From positions 930,001 through 994,000 of the forward strand of contig WHVD01000005.1 in assembly GCA_015178975.1 (NCBI GenBank): a stretch of 64,000 bases of DNA, read 5' to 3'. How positions within the stretch are numbered: the stretch's first letter is position 1; every line of letters begins with the position of its first letter. The notes under the pieces were generated by a model. The model made no database searches. It saw only the letters and a program-made list of their open reading frames with translations, and was not told the DNA's origin. The position numbers and the translations under genes were made by a program. Shown piece after piece: positions 10,639 to 21,972 of the stretch. Origin of the DNA: Hysterangium stoloniferum (Eukaryota > Basidiomycota > Agaricomycetes > Hysterangiales > Hysterangiaceae).

Positions 10639-10886
10639 CAAGAGCAACTGTACAGTTGCTCTTGATGGCTAGAATGAAAGAATGAAAGAGTTGACCTTCA
10701 CGGTACAACTCGTAGCTAGATGTAAAATAGATAATCAACGCGAAGCTGAATATCTAGAGTAAAGAAATAATAGCGTGAGTCGACTATAATGTCGACTAGC
10801 GCAAAGACCTTAGAGTGGAACTCGACCTTCGCGGTTCGAGTCCAAAGTACGTTAGTATGCAAGAGAATACTACCTTTAAAGGTAGT
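10639..10886. repeat. Cluster of short palindromes and stem-loops
   Basis: Within 250 bp: a perfect 26-bp palindrome at 10639-10664 (AAGAGCAACTGTACAGTTGC core); stem-loop 10688-10711 (GAGTTG..CAACTC); stem-loop 10773-10802 (AGTCGAC TATAAT GTCGACT); imperfect stem 10817-10843; and a perfect 18-bp palindrome at 10869-10886 (ACTACCTTTAAAGGTAGT). No tRNA fold fits, although 10832-10843 resembles a T arm. Confidence 0.8.
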
Positions 10887-11566
10887 TGAGACGTTACCCT
10901 TGACACCTCTCGCTATTCGATGTCTGGGTCGTTTACGAGGTGGTGTCTGCTGGGTAAAAGTGTCTGTCATTTTGGCACCGAGAGCGCCCATACGTATACA
11001 CAAAGCTTCAAACTACAAAATAAAGGTATGCTCGAAATATAGAAAGAATATAAAGAAAGAAAATAAAAGATAAATAATAAAGTACTATAATCCAACTATT
11101 ATTCCTTAGTGCAATTATGCATATATGCATACCCTTTACAATAGGTCAAAAGAAGTATGGAAAGGAACAAGGAATAAACTAGAACTAAATGTGATGTAAC
11201 AAAAGTATTCTAAAAGGTATGAAGTGACAAATAATGTTTACATGTAGAATAGATAAAGGGACAGCATTGGAATGGGGAATGCCTAAAGGGGTATTCTACA
11301 ACAAAACAGGTTTCAGGATGCCAAGGTGGTGGTACCATATTCTGGGGGCTCTGATGTTAGAGTACCAGAGGGTTACAAGGATATAAACAAGTTGTAGGGG
11401 CTGAAAGAATAACAATATAAACCAAGTATTGGGGTCCCAAGGCAGTGGCTCTATAGTCCAAGGTCCTGATGTTGGGTTATCAAGGTAAGGCCAAGTTGTG
11501 GGGACCTGAAAGGGCGAGGATCCTAACAAGAGCAGATAGTACAATAAGAACTAAAGACAACACTTA

Positions 11567-12119
11567 CAGTAGCTCAATTGACCAGAGGGCCAAAATGCTA
11601 AGAGTTATAGGGTAAAGAGTCATAGCTGGCTGACAATATCTTTGAGGATATTAGAGAGGGAGTAAGGTGGCTGAAGACTAAATAGAGGTAATTTAAGTTA
11701 ATATTAAAACTGAAGAATAGTAGCATACATGGTAGGAAACTTTATACTAAGGTGTAATGGATGAGCAGAGGTCTGATCAAGAAAGCAAGAAGTAGTGATG
11801 GGTCAAAGGAAGCATGGGAAGGAGTAGGAATCAGACTAGAACTAAATACAATGTAACAAAAGTATTCTAAAGGGTATGAGATTGCAAATAACATTTACAC
11901 ATAAAACAGGTGACAGAAGAGCATCAGGATGGAGACAAGATGGGACAATGAAAAGGGAAAAAGTGTCAGGGTGCCATGGGTAGTGACACCATGGTCAGAG
12001 GTACTGATAGTGAGACACCAGAGGGTAGGGAAGGTAAAGCAAGGTTGCAGGGGCCAAATGACTGGGATCCTAACACTTTCCAAAACAACAAAACATTGGA
12101 ATGATTTTTTGAGCCACTG
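11567..12119. mobile_element. Possible MITE-like unit with CAGTRGCTCAA ends
   Basis: CAGTAGCTCAA at 11567-11577 faces CAGTGGCTCAA (reverse complement, 12109-12119). Both are flanked outside by TA (11565-11566 and 12120-12121). The distance is 553 bp and no coding part is visible. The matching end is short (11 nt, one mismatch), so the pairing may be chance. Confidence 0.4.
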
Positions 12120-12299
12120 TATGAGGTTCAAGCCTTTTGAAGTTTTCCAGATTGTACTTTTGACTCAATTTCTCGTCAAGTTCTAGTAATGGGAGTAATA
12201 GTGTGTTTGCAGCGCAGCAAGGCGGTAAGTCCGAGTAACCTTCATTATATTCTACAGGAATAGAAGAGTTACGGAGCCATCAAAAGTGCGCGCGGTAGG

Positions 12300-12535
12300 A
12301 CAAACATATTTGTATCTGCGAGTCTGAAAGATGACAACTCACCACCATGCATATGTCCACAGTCAGCAAAGTACTTTGTGATAAGACTGTTCGTCCACCA
12401 AGTTTTCACCCAGTTGATCGATCCGGTATACGCATCTAAGCCACAATGCAGGAAAAGGCCGAAGCGGCCCCAGTCGTACTGGCTGGTATTGTGTGACACT
12501 TGCAGCCCAATAGGGCCTTCTTTTGAATTGACCAT
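12300..12535 (-). pseudogene. Fragment resembling a transposon integrase core
   Basis: The minus-strand frame reads DWGRFGLFLHCGLDAYTGSI followed by NWVKTWWTN and LITKYFADC. From memory, this resembles the first catalytic stretch of integrase-core proteins common in agaricomycetes, where a W-x-G..IH.G.DAYS...WLKVWWTN pattern surrounds the first Asp. No second or third catalytic motif is found, so it would be a remnant. The match is from memory and needs a search. Confidence 0.35.
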
Positions 12536-12539
12536 ATTT

Positions 12540-13586
12540 TCTTGTTAAGATGCCCGTGTCTCTATCATGTACCCGAGTATAGCAGACTCTCGCATCGCGC
12601 AGGGTACATTTATTCATGTAGCTACGTATATAAACACCATGAGCAATAGACTTCTCAAAGGGGAACACAATTGAAACATTGGAAGCAATGAAATAAGAAA
12701 CAAGGGGATAGTGGGACAATGGGAGCCAAAAGAACCAAGGGAACAGGTAGCGAAACGAGCTTGGATAATGCTCGAAATTCAACATTGCGGGCCTCGTCTG
12801 CACGCGGCTTCGACCGTCATCAAAAGAAATTCACAACCTCCTTAATTTGTTAGCCCATATGTCTCCAAGGCATGTGCTCGTGGTTGCTTGTGGCTGCTGG
12901 ATACTGTTGATAAGCAGTGAAAGACGGCGACGCTCATTGACCTCCTATATTTTTAGCCCATTATTTCTGGTACATATCTAATGGTGACATCCACTCACTT
13001 GCACCCGAGAGCACTGTAATTCATTCTCAAGCTGGCGTGTGACGCTATCGAGCACGGATATTCGCTGAAGGATGTCGTCGGTGGTTCCCACTATCCAAGA
13101 GCCAGGGGAACGTTTTTTTTTCGTCCAATAGCTCCGGACTACCACCCGCTGTCTGTATATTCTTGCGAGAACGAGTCCAGTTGATATACAAACTATGGGG
13201 TCCATCACCAGGCCCCATATATTTTCTGCCGGATAGAGGACCACAGTCCCGGACTAGCGTTGATGGCCAGAAACGGTAACCAAAGTATCACACCCACTTC
13301 ATTCTCATACTGGGAAGTCACCCACTCACGTTCTTCTCTAAGTTGTAAACATTGCTGCATAGCTCTCTAATAAAAATTACGATATAATACAGATCAATAT
13401 AATTTCGTCCGTGAAGTTGACCGAATCTGCGCTCAAGAAGGTAAGAATGTCTAGAGGCCGATAATATATTGAAATTGTAGTCATAATTGGGATGATTAGA
13501 TCGTAGACAGCATATGGAACAATTAATCAATAAAACATGCTGTTTCCAGATATGGATGAAGGTGGAATGGAAATCATTGCCGGATG
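12540..13586. other. No gene assigned; one possible coiled-coil exon
   Basis: At about 12994-13110 on the minus strand the frame reads TTDDILQRISVLDSVTRQLE followed by NELQCSRVQ, then a GTGAGT donor. It could be an exon of a lost or unrecognised gene, perhaps tied to the integrase-like fragment downstream. The rest shows no conserved feature. Confidence 0.3.
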
Positions 13587-15713
13587 CTATGCACCTGCAC
13601 GGGTTGTTTTAACCCGCCTTTTTTTCTCCGCCTTGGGCATTTTTGTTTTCCGCTTTTCTCTAGCAGCCTCTTTTACGGCTTTTTTCCGCTCCTAGAACAA
13701 CCCAGAAAATGAGCACTGAACAGTTGGGAACCATGTTTAATACCTTTTTAGCGTCCTTATCCTCATTCCTATGACCTCTAGGTCGACGATCCTGGATTGT
13801 GGCATCGTCTCGCCCCTCTTCTCCGGAACTATACTGGTCATCCTCTTCAACGTCGTCGTCATCATCCGTATTATCTTGACTGTCAGCTCCCAATCCAGAG
13901 ACTTCCTCTGGGACACTCTTGATTGGTGTATTTATCTGCATATTCTTTAAACCGTCTGTGGCCCCGACCACCCCAATTACATCTGAATATATTAGGCTCT
14001 CGCCTCTACCTCGGGAAACTAGGTCAACATCCCGTTCCGGGTCATACACTTCATTCAGAGTCCTCGGGATATAGGATTGCAGAAACACTTTATCGTCCGC
14101 ATGCTGCTTTTCCTTTGCGAGCTCGTGAAACTCATCTTCATCATTGTTATTGATGCCTTTCGCGCCTTTCGCGAGTGTTTCCGCAAGGAGTGTTTCTAAC
14201 CATGCTGCCGCTGCTGCGTCTTCGTTTACACCCTCGCCAATCACGAACTCGAAAGCTCTCCGGAGACCAATGCACTGCACCCCTCTTCGTCCAAAAAACT
14301 CTTCCACGTTTTTAAGATCTGCCCGGAGAAAATCGAAAGCAGATGGGTGGTCTTGTTCGACACTTTGGCCGACATCGATGATATATAGTTGCGATTCGTG
14401 GTAGAGTATGTTATATTCTGACAAATCAGCATGCACCAACTTACACTGATGAAAAATTTTCCGGACAGTCAGTAAAAGACCCTTGTACAGGTTTGAAAAC
14501 TGGTCTTCAGGAATATCGGCGTCTTTTAGACGACGGGATGCCCTAATATAACGTTATACTTTAAGCTGAAAGTGAGCATAATGCTCACCATCCATCCCTA
14601 TCTCCCAAAAAGGCCATAACGAGGACGTTTTCACGCACTTCGATAGGTTCAGGACAAGGAATCCCAGCAGTCACGAGACGTTTCAAATTTCGCATTTCCT
14701 TTTCTGCCCATAACCTGACCATCTTCCTTGGGTTGTGTTTGCTGTAGCCACGTCGAAAGCGGCGTTCGCCACTCACGTACCGATCTCGGTCTTTAAATAT
14801 CAGAATGGAGGTCTTAAAAATCTTGAGGGCGACATGGGTCCTCTCGGGTGTGTACGCATGATATACATTAGCCTAATGATTTTATATTGTTCAACAATCG
14901 GATTTAAAGATTAAAATAAGCTAGTTACCTCTTTTCCTGTACTGACACATCCGTTGACCTCACTAATTAGGCCCCTTCCGATCATCTTAAATAGAATCAG
15001 TCTAGTTCGGGGATCCAACACTTGTTCATTAGTTGCTCTATCCGATTTGTCCTTCATATTTGCACGCTCGCTCGGGCCTTTCTTATTGCTGGATATACCC
15101 ATGAGACCGTACGGCTGGTCGATTTGGGCCAGACGAGACGAATACTTTGATAAAGCGACAAGCTGCTCTGAATTTTTCTGTGGTATCGAGGGCGCAGATG
15201 CGGGAGCACGTAAACGGTTTACAGCCGGAAGAGGGACGATACGGGTTGGGACAGCGATGGAATTGGCTACACTGGAAGCAGGTGGGTCTGATGTTCCAGA
15301 ACGGGCAGCGACATGTTGTCGTAGACGATTATATTGTTTTGTAAAGTCTATAATTGTTTTCAAAGTCGAGGTAAAAAGAGTGGAGCCATAAAGTACACAC
15401 CTCGTTCGGCTATTTCCCAGTCTTCATCGTCCACACTTGTTAATCTGTTTGTCTCCCAGTAATCTTCATATTCTTCGCTCTCTAACACTTCATTGTCGGC
15501 TTCCTCTTCTTCAGACCAGTCCAATATTTCCTCATCAACGAAAGCCTGTCCTTCTCGAGGATCGAATGCCGGTGCTTCTGTTAGTGCAGTTGATGTTGTG
15601 ACGGTAGATGTTGACGTCCTGTGTACAGCTAATTGATCTGCTGCAACTGGTGTATCCTCATCTGCATCGTCAAACTGTCCGTTTACGATAATTTCGACAA
15701 CAGGATATGTCAT
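13587..15713 (-). CDS. RIO1: RIO1-type atypical protein kinase
   Basis: ATPase/kinase that acts in the last cytoplasmic steps of 40S subunit maturation. The acidic N-terminal exon begins [16 protein letters not shown]. The RIO domain follows: [15 protein letters not shown], then after an intron [20 protein letters not shown] (ATP-binding loop and Lys), a segment [20 protein letters not shown], the catalytic loop [13 protein letters not shown] (Asp and Asn) and the metal site [10 protein letters not shown]. The C-terminal part is acidic, then after a last intron ends in a Lys/Arg-rich tail ([23 protein letters not shown]). The family's usual layout, with an HxDLSEYN loop, separates it from RIO2, which has an added winged helix in front. 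Five or more exons, no break seen. Confidence 0.93.
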
Positions 15714-15948
15714 TTTTGGGATTGTGTCGATTGCTTACTAATACGAGAGATGATCTTTTCCACCTGTATACCTAATCTTGAGGTTCGTTTCTGTCCTCAA
15801 ACTAGATCTAGCACCGGCAAGCATACCAGAGCAGTCCCCAAAATATATACCAGCTTGTCTACAGTAAGTACTAGGTGATAAAATACTAAACATTTGGGTG
15901 GGAGGCACATGAAATAGGAAATAGGGATCCAGCCGTACTAACACAAAG

Positions 15949-18208
15949 CTATCGACCAGATTGAGCTTGAGTAGGAGGTACATACGAATGGTAAGCAGCG
16001 TATGGTTGCGGCACTGGCGATGACGTGCCAGGCGTAGACGGTCCTGCTCTCCTCAAATGAGCTGGCAGCGTTGCAACGGTCTGATTTTGCCCATATCCCT
16101 GTGCCCAGCCATTTTGTTGGGCTTGTTGAGGCTTCGCCGTATTACCAACTGCACGGGACACACTTGTCTGAGCACTATAAGATCCATAGTACGATGATGT
16201 TGCGCCTGCTTTCTGACCGGTAGACGGCTGGTAATTGAACCACTGGCCATACGTTTGAGGATAGCTATATGGATACTGTGGAGTGCTACCTGCCGTCTGG
16301 CCGCTTTGTAGATAGGCGTTGGGATAATACGTGCTCTGAGAAGCTGTCGGTGTCTGCGTGCCTGGGCGTTGCCCTGTCTGCGAATTCTGGTAGGGATAAA
16401 TGGGCGGGCGATATTGAGCACCGGAGGGATAACCTGGAGTGGCATAGGCTGGCGTCGTTGGGGCTGCAGTGATCGGCTGAGTGCTGACTTGGGAAGCACC
16501 CGCTTTGACATATACTGTGGCGTCATCGCGGAGAGCGGTTTTTCGAGTTTCATCTAGTGTGCCCTGCCATCCTGGAGCCGGCGCTGAAGGAAGAGTTGCA
16601 TGCAATGCTCGCAATACTGATGCGGGTGGAATGAGTGGGGGTTGGTTTGACGCATCGGATTCAGACGGCGAGAATCGAGGTCGCAATGCAGTGAGCAGGG
16701 TGAGAGAATTCATGATCTCTTGTGCTACGGAAAGTTCTATCTATAAGTTATTTCCACAAGGGTTCAAAATAGACATACCAAGTTTCCATTCTTCAGTATC
16801 CACCTTAAGTTCTGGGTCTTCACTTTGTAACCGGACCATTTGAAGACCGTTAAGACGAGTCAACGCACTTGCATTCTTCTGCAATAGCTCAGCGACACCT
16901 TCCTCCACCTGCAACAGTTGCAACGCTTCCTTGAAGGCATCCACATCTTGGGCTGGAAATAGACTTGAGAGAATGTCGTCAAGGGCTGGTCGATCATGTT
17001 CCCTTGACTTCTCTTTCACGGAAGTATCTGCCGTATCGATATCCACAGACTGTTCGGCTTGTAACTGAGCCATTAACTTCCGTCTCCTTTCTTTAATCTT
17101 TCGCTTGTCTATGCGACCCATCAGCACTTGACCAAGCCCCTCTCTACCTACTTCCGCCCCTTCTGAGTCGAAAGCTGGGGCAAACGATGTGTATGGACCA
17201 TAGTCTAAAAAGGTGCCTGAGCTGAGCGACCGGGAATGCATTTGCAATGGCCTGAATTTAGATCGGACGTCCTTCCGGCCTTCCATGCGGAGGTCGCCTA
17301 ACGTTGGCAAGCTAGAAGTTGGAATAGGTAATGAAGGAATTATGGATACAAGCTCGGCATGTCCTTTATGCAACTCTTTTGCTTCTGTAGCCGACAAGCC
17401 CTGCTCGCCTTCACGAATCGTGTTTGCAGAGCTCCACCACTCGCCACCAGGCAATTTCTGAGCCAAGGCATATCTCCGTCTCTTGTCGGATAAACCATAA
17501 GAGGACTCTGAATTTTCAGATTCGGGAAAAATTGTTGTCTGAGATAGTGTGATAGGTGGGTGGTTTTGGGAGGATTGGTCGAGGAGGGAGAGGGCGAGAT
17601 TACAGAAATGCAGTTGCTGGGCTGCAGGGATCGAGGGACGCGATCGCGGTTGCGAGGAAATTGGAAACAATGGCTTAATGGCGGACTGCACCTACGCATT
17701 GGTAAACTGTTAGAGACGAAAAGTAAAATGGCGCACCCGTAACACCTTAAGGGGGTGTGCTGTAGGGTGTTTCAGTAGGGTTCGGAGCGAGTACATTTTG
17801 GTAGCGTCTTTGGAAGTGCTGGCCCCGGACGATGAGGCTGATTGTGATTCAGGCAGTGGGAACACCCGGTCTAATAGACCTTGAGTATCGATCCTAAGAG
17901 AGGGAAACACGATAAAAAATGATAATAAAACGAGGCGGTGCATAGACTTACATTTCTAATACATCCAGTATCTTAGCTGCATCATCTGAATCGAGAGGCG
18001 TGTCTCCTATACTAGGGGGTTCGTCCTCCTGCTTGACCACCTCTGCTCGGCGTTGTTTAATAACCCTTTGCTCCTCTGTGTCGGGGGTGGCTGATAAACG
18101 TTTACGTTTTCTTCCTGGTTTTTTCGAGGGAGAGGACAATACTTGAGTTTGTTCGGCTACACCTTGCTGGTTCTGGAGAGCAGCAGTTGAGCGAGTGGCC
18201 CTAACCAT
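15949..18208 (-). CDS. BRD7/BRD9-like protein without a bromodomain
   Basis: Probable chromatin protein. It begins MVRATRSTAALQ and carries a basic patch (KKPGRKRKRL) that should act as a nuclear signal. The central exon has DYGPYTSFAPAFDSEGAEVG, which resembles the conserved YGPYSSYAPTYDS segment that follows the bromodomain in animal BRD7/BRD9 (SWI/SNF subunits), and further on AELLQKNASALTRLNGLQMV, similar to the leucine-rich helix near their C-terminus. No bromodomain (no Asn-containing BC loop) is seen before it, and the N-terminal part is too short for one. The last exon is a Tyr/Gln/Pro/Ser-rich, prion-like tail of about 200 residues. Three introns (near 16740-16775, 17690-17740 and 17890-17950). 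The BRD7/9 link rests on two short motifs recalled from memory. Confidence 0.6.
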
Positions 18209-18461
18209 TGTGAAAGAACAAGATTGAAGAAGAGATAACTGGGTGGCGAGTGTGGGGAAAGTTGAGATTATTGACTTGGAAACGTGAGTTGTAGTGTAAA
18301 GTAGTGCAGGTAGACTCTCGATCGCGTCGCGCGCCGCGGAAATTCAGAAGAATTCGTACTTTAAAAGACGCGCTACGCTTCACTCGAAGACTAGAAAACC
18401 AACTTGGGCGTTACCAGAGTTCAAACTCCGACGCCCTCAATTGATGAGGGTCCAATATTTC

Positions 18462-18957
18462 ATGTCCCGTCTGCCACCTTCAACTCTCCATATCCTTCGA
18501 GGGTCGCTAAAATCGCAGCCAGCTAATGGACATGCTTCCTTTATTCCTCAAATACGAAAAATTGTGGTTGAATACTGCGACTATTGGCCCTCCTCTGCCA
18601 ACACCCGCTCATTCCTCATGAAACGGATAGAGCAATTCGCCAAGGAGCATCCTCATGTTGAGTTTATCGTGAAGCAGCGCAACTACAAACAGCCCATTGT
18701 CAGGGGTTTCTATTGTGAGCTTGATTACTTCGCATTCACACGCACACTCTTTACACTTTTTCATAGTGAATGGCCGAGAAAAGGTCGTACCATTGAACGG
18801 ATTTGAGACTACCATGATCCACCAAAAAGTTCAATTACTGTTAGACTCCTCAGGGGCTAAGATCAAACCACTCAAAAATCGAACCGTCGAGAGTAGCACA
18901 GAGTCGCCTAGAGGTATATGGAGTGGGCTCCATGTCGAAGAAACCTACAAGATCTAG
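18462..18957 (+). CDS. MRPL51: Mitochondrial large-subunit ribosomal protein mL43
   Basis: Thioredoxin-fold protein of the L51/S25/CI-B8 family, part of the mitochondrial 54S subunit. Two exons, 18462-18714 and 18767-18957, join in phase 1 to give about 147 residues. Signature parts: IRKIVVEYCDYWPSSANTRSF, EHPHVEFIVKQR, PIVRGFY and, after the intron, LNGREKVVPLNG. The C-terminal region is basic and Ser-rich. The start ATG at 18462 gives MSRLPPSTLHILRG, which fits the family; the ATG at 18441 would add seven residues. Divergent from the BRD7/9-like gene with about 250 bp between starts. Symbol follows yeast usage for this family and is less certain than the product. Confidence 0.85.
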
Positions 18958-19079
18958 AGCCGGCCGTTCTTCCCACTGTATCCTACGAGCTGTATTATTT
19001 AATCGGCCTGCATTACCAACCATACCATGATTGCGTACTAGCCTATCGTGGCAGAAACAGCGCATCACACAAAAAAATT

Positions 19080-20124
19080 TTAGCTGCATTTTGCAGCTTG
19101 CGAATTCAACAAAGCTGAGGCCATCACGTTGTGGATATCCCTGCAACAGGTCTGACATGCCTCCAAACACTAGAAAACTGTGAGAAGTAGGCTTCATGAG
19201 GCAGCCGGAGACTTACACAGATAGCTTCCTCTGCAGTCAACTGTCCCGTTTGCCAGATATTTGTTACGGTACCTAGTGCTGGAATGCAAGCTATTGTAAA
19301 TGAAGCGCGAGCTCGGACAGTCTCTTCGGCGGTAGGGTCCAACCAAATCTCTTCTTCTACCATAGCCTGGAGAACAGTGTCAGCATCTCTAGAAGACTGA
19401 TTTGCTATATAACCATACACTTGCACATGACGTAACTAGACCAAACATTTCAATTCCGGCGTCTGCGAGTGCAGTACTAGCAGCCACAGCTCCGGAGGCA
19501 ACACAGGCCTCAACTCCGTCATTTTCGATTATGGTAATGAATACGTCAATGCCCGACTTTGGTAATAGTTCAAGTCTGAGTGATGGCAGGAGGGATTGTT
19601 GGATTAAGACACTGATAGAACGGTCCTCCGCATCCTGCAACATACCTGATACGGTTAGATCGGTGTCCAGGTGTATCCCAGACCACGTACCCTGAGAGGT
19701 GCCCGTCTTCGGGAGCAAGAAAAAGGTGCAAACTTGACCTCTACGTTCAGTTTACCTATCTCGTTATAGGGTGCATTTTTTATTTGTCGCGGACCGTATC
19801 TTGAGTGGAAATCAGTCCCTGAACATGCTAGGACAAGAATTCGCATACACAGCACACGCGATCTTTGTTTTTTCAGTCTCAATGTACGAGGAGCCATTCG
19901 CCTGACTGATTAAACCTGTTGTGAGAACTATACAAGCATTAGTGAGCTGAAGACACCTATGACACCTATAAAACACGCGTACAAATAGGCCGAATATCTT
20001 TGTTAGCCCTTCCTTTACGCGTCTTTGGTGTAACAGATATCTGTTCTGCATCCTCGTCATCTTCAAAGACTGGGGGTCTGCTCTCCTCTGGACCATTTAT
20101 CCTTCTTCTGTCGAAACTCGCCAT
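19080..20124 (-). CDS. MTR3: Exosome core subunit Mtr3 (RNase PH-like)
   Basis: Ring subunit of the RNA exosome, structural and not catalytic in eukaryotes. The first exon gives MASFDRRRINGPEES and KGRANKDIRPI; then VLTTGLISQANGSSYIETEK and TKIACAVYGPRQIK (RNase PH fold); VEVKFAPFSC; DTDLTVSGMLQDA; LPKSGIDVFITIIENDG; ALADAGIEMFGLVTSC; and a last exon AICLEACQTC before the stop at 19080. Six to seven exons with 50-60-bp introns. The order and the GLISQA-GS-Y segment fit Mtr3/EXOSC6 better than Rrp41 or Rrp46. Shares a 135-bp divergent promoter with SGF11. Confidence 0.87.
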
Positions 20125-20259
20125 GTGAAATACGTAAATCGCATAGCAGATTGGCGCCCGTACGATCGCTGGCCTTCAAGGTCGTTTGCCTCCGCTCAGA
20201 CCCGAACGCGTCCTGTGGCAGCTACAGCTCTCCACCAATTCTTTTGCAGTATTACCGCC

Positions 20260-21856
20260 ATGACTGAACCGACTAGATCCAAAGAAGAGCTCATTTCTTC
20301 CTTTGTATGCCTTCTTATAGCAGTTCAAGCTATCAGCTCACGCCACCTAGTCGAACCAGTTGTTCTCTGCCATGTTGCACGAGGTCATAATGGACGCGGT
20401 ATTACAGTCTCATAAGGACGTGACACGCCCTACCCCTCTTTGCGCTGTGTGTGGGACACGGTGAGTGTTGATTTTACATATGTACCATTATTTACCAATG
20501 CCTTACGCAATAGCTGTGGGTCGAGTACGTTCACTTATGTTTGACCCACGAACCATTAATTAAGACGCCTATGATAGCTCACACGCATGGCAAACACGCT
20601 AACGGTGCTGGGCCCTCAACCAGCCGAGGGTCTGTCACACTTGCACCAGGCTCGCCGGCTGGAAATACTGTCACCGCTGTTTCTACCACACCAATCCCCA
20701 AGGACAAAACTGATGGAAATATTTATTTCGAATGTACAAATTGCCAGAAGAGGGTGTGACCAAGCCTTATCCGCTGTATATAAACATTTAACTGTCCATT
20801 ACAGATTGCATCGAATCGGTATGCCCCGCATCTGAGTGGCTGTTTAGGCATTGGCACAGGCTTCCGACGGGGGGCTGCGCGCAACGCATCCGCAAAGAAC
20901 AAGTGAATATCCCCACTATGCGTAATATCCTGTGATTTAACACTGATCTCGATTAGACTGGGAGCCGAAGTCGACCGTGGCGGATCGCCCTTCCCTGGTT
21001 CTGATTACGGTTCACCTTCTCGAGAATCTATAAATGGGAAGACCAAGGTGAAGCCGAAGTCACACAAGAAGGCAACAGGTAAGTTCAACCCCCTTGTTTA
21101 TCCCAATTTTTTTTCAAAACAGCCCTACTTCTGCCAGGTAAAATCAATGACCTTGAAATAAATGGAAGTCAAAAGAGGGTAATGGCTGTATCATTAATGA
21201 AGAACAGATACTGAATAACAAACCTGGAAATAGGCAGGCAGTTCATTATCTGGTACACCCACGAAAAAGACCAAGAAGAAGGAAATTGCAGGTAAATCAA
21301 CTTTCCTCGTACTTCATTGTTACTGTATTTCATTGCATGCGATTGGCACTCAATTTGATACAGATGAGAAGGTAGCTAACATATTATCCTCACTGTGAGC
21401 CACAAAATAACGCGCCCGTCTAGTCCTACACGCCTCCAGGACCAAAAATACCCGCAAAATCAAGCGCAACGTCGGCTTCCCCATATGCCCCAGCTTCTCC
21501 CTCAGTGTCTCAACACTCCGGCCGCGATTCCCCATCGGCTTCTGCCTCCCAGTCTGTGTCTTCATTTAATGCACACAGTCCAAATGGCTACGTTAAGCCT
21601 TCGTCCAAGAAAATGTACAAACCAGGATCTGCTGCGCAGAATTCAAGGATACGTGTACCTCCAGGCACTGGACCTCCGTCTTCGAGGCCATACGCGGAGC
21701 CATTGGTTAGATCGAAAACGGAAGAGAAAGAGAAAGAGGACGCAGACTTCATAGGTTTGTTTGAAACATCGTTATTAATAAAACGCCACTCACTGCATGC
21801 CAGACGTAGATGGTGAAGAACAGGAAGAGTCATCATCAGACAGCTCGGATTCATGA
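20260..21856 (+). CDS. SGF11: SAGA-associated factor 11 (zinc finger, DUB module)
   Basis: Subunit of the SAGA H2B deubiquitinase module, where its C2HC finger contacts the nucleosome and activates Ubp8. Seen by splicing many short exons. The N-terminal helix reads SKEELISSFSNQLFSAMLHE then VIMDAVLQSHKDV; next a CxxC pair (CAVCGTRCG); then, after a 53-bp intron, HTHGKHANG and the finger exon YFECTNCQKR joined to IASNRYAPHLSGCLG with the motif C-x2-C..H-x3-C, followed by GFRRGAARNASAKNK. The rest is Lys/Ser-rich and ends EEQEESSSDSSDS. Roughly eight exons; small exons between 21080 and 21380 are the least certain. About twice as long as yeast Sgf11 because of the Ser-rich tail. Confidence 0.85.
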
Positions 21857-21972
21857 TCCCTTAATTTTCTATTTTCTGTCACACGTAATGTTATACCGGT
21901 CATATTGCATTGTCTGCGCCTTCACATATGTTGTATTTTATACGCTGTATTAACGCTGCTTATTCCCTTTGT

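Larger units (their letters stand above)
10080..12190. other. AT-rich repetitive island without recognisable genes
   Basis: No conserved protein seen in any frame. The region is built of diverged repeats. About 130 bp at 11144-11272 recurs at 11801-11927 (offset 657 bp; both contain CTAGAACTAAAT and TGTAACAAAAGTATTCTAAA). A second family around GGTCCTGATGTT..CAAGG recurs near 11320-11400, 11450-11500 and 11960-12050. The segment 10395-10500 resembles 11710-11800. This looks like old transposon sediment. Confidence 0.7.

Noticed and set aside
10817-10843. Possible tRNA T arm (GGTTCGAGTCC)
   Set aside because: The upstream sequence does not form acceptor, D or anticodon arms, and the T stem does not pair. 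It is better seen as one of several imperfect stem-loops.
18395-18450. Possible tRNA 3' half (GAGTTCAAACTC with GACGCCCTC)
   Set aside because: No matching 5' acceptor strand (GAGGGCG) within 100 bp upstream.
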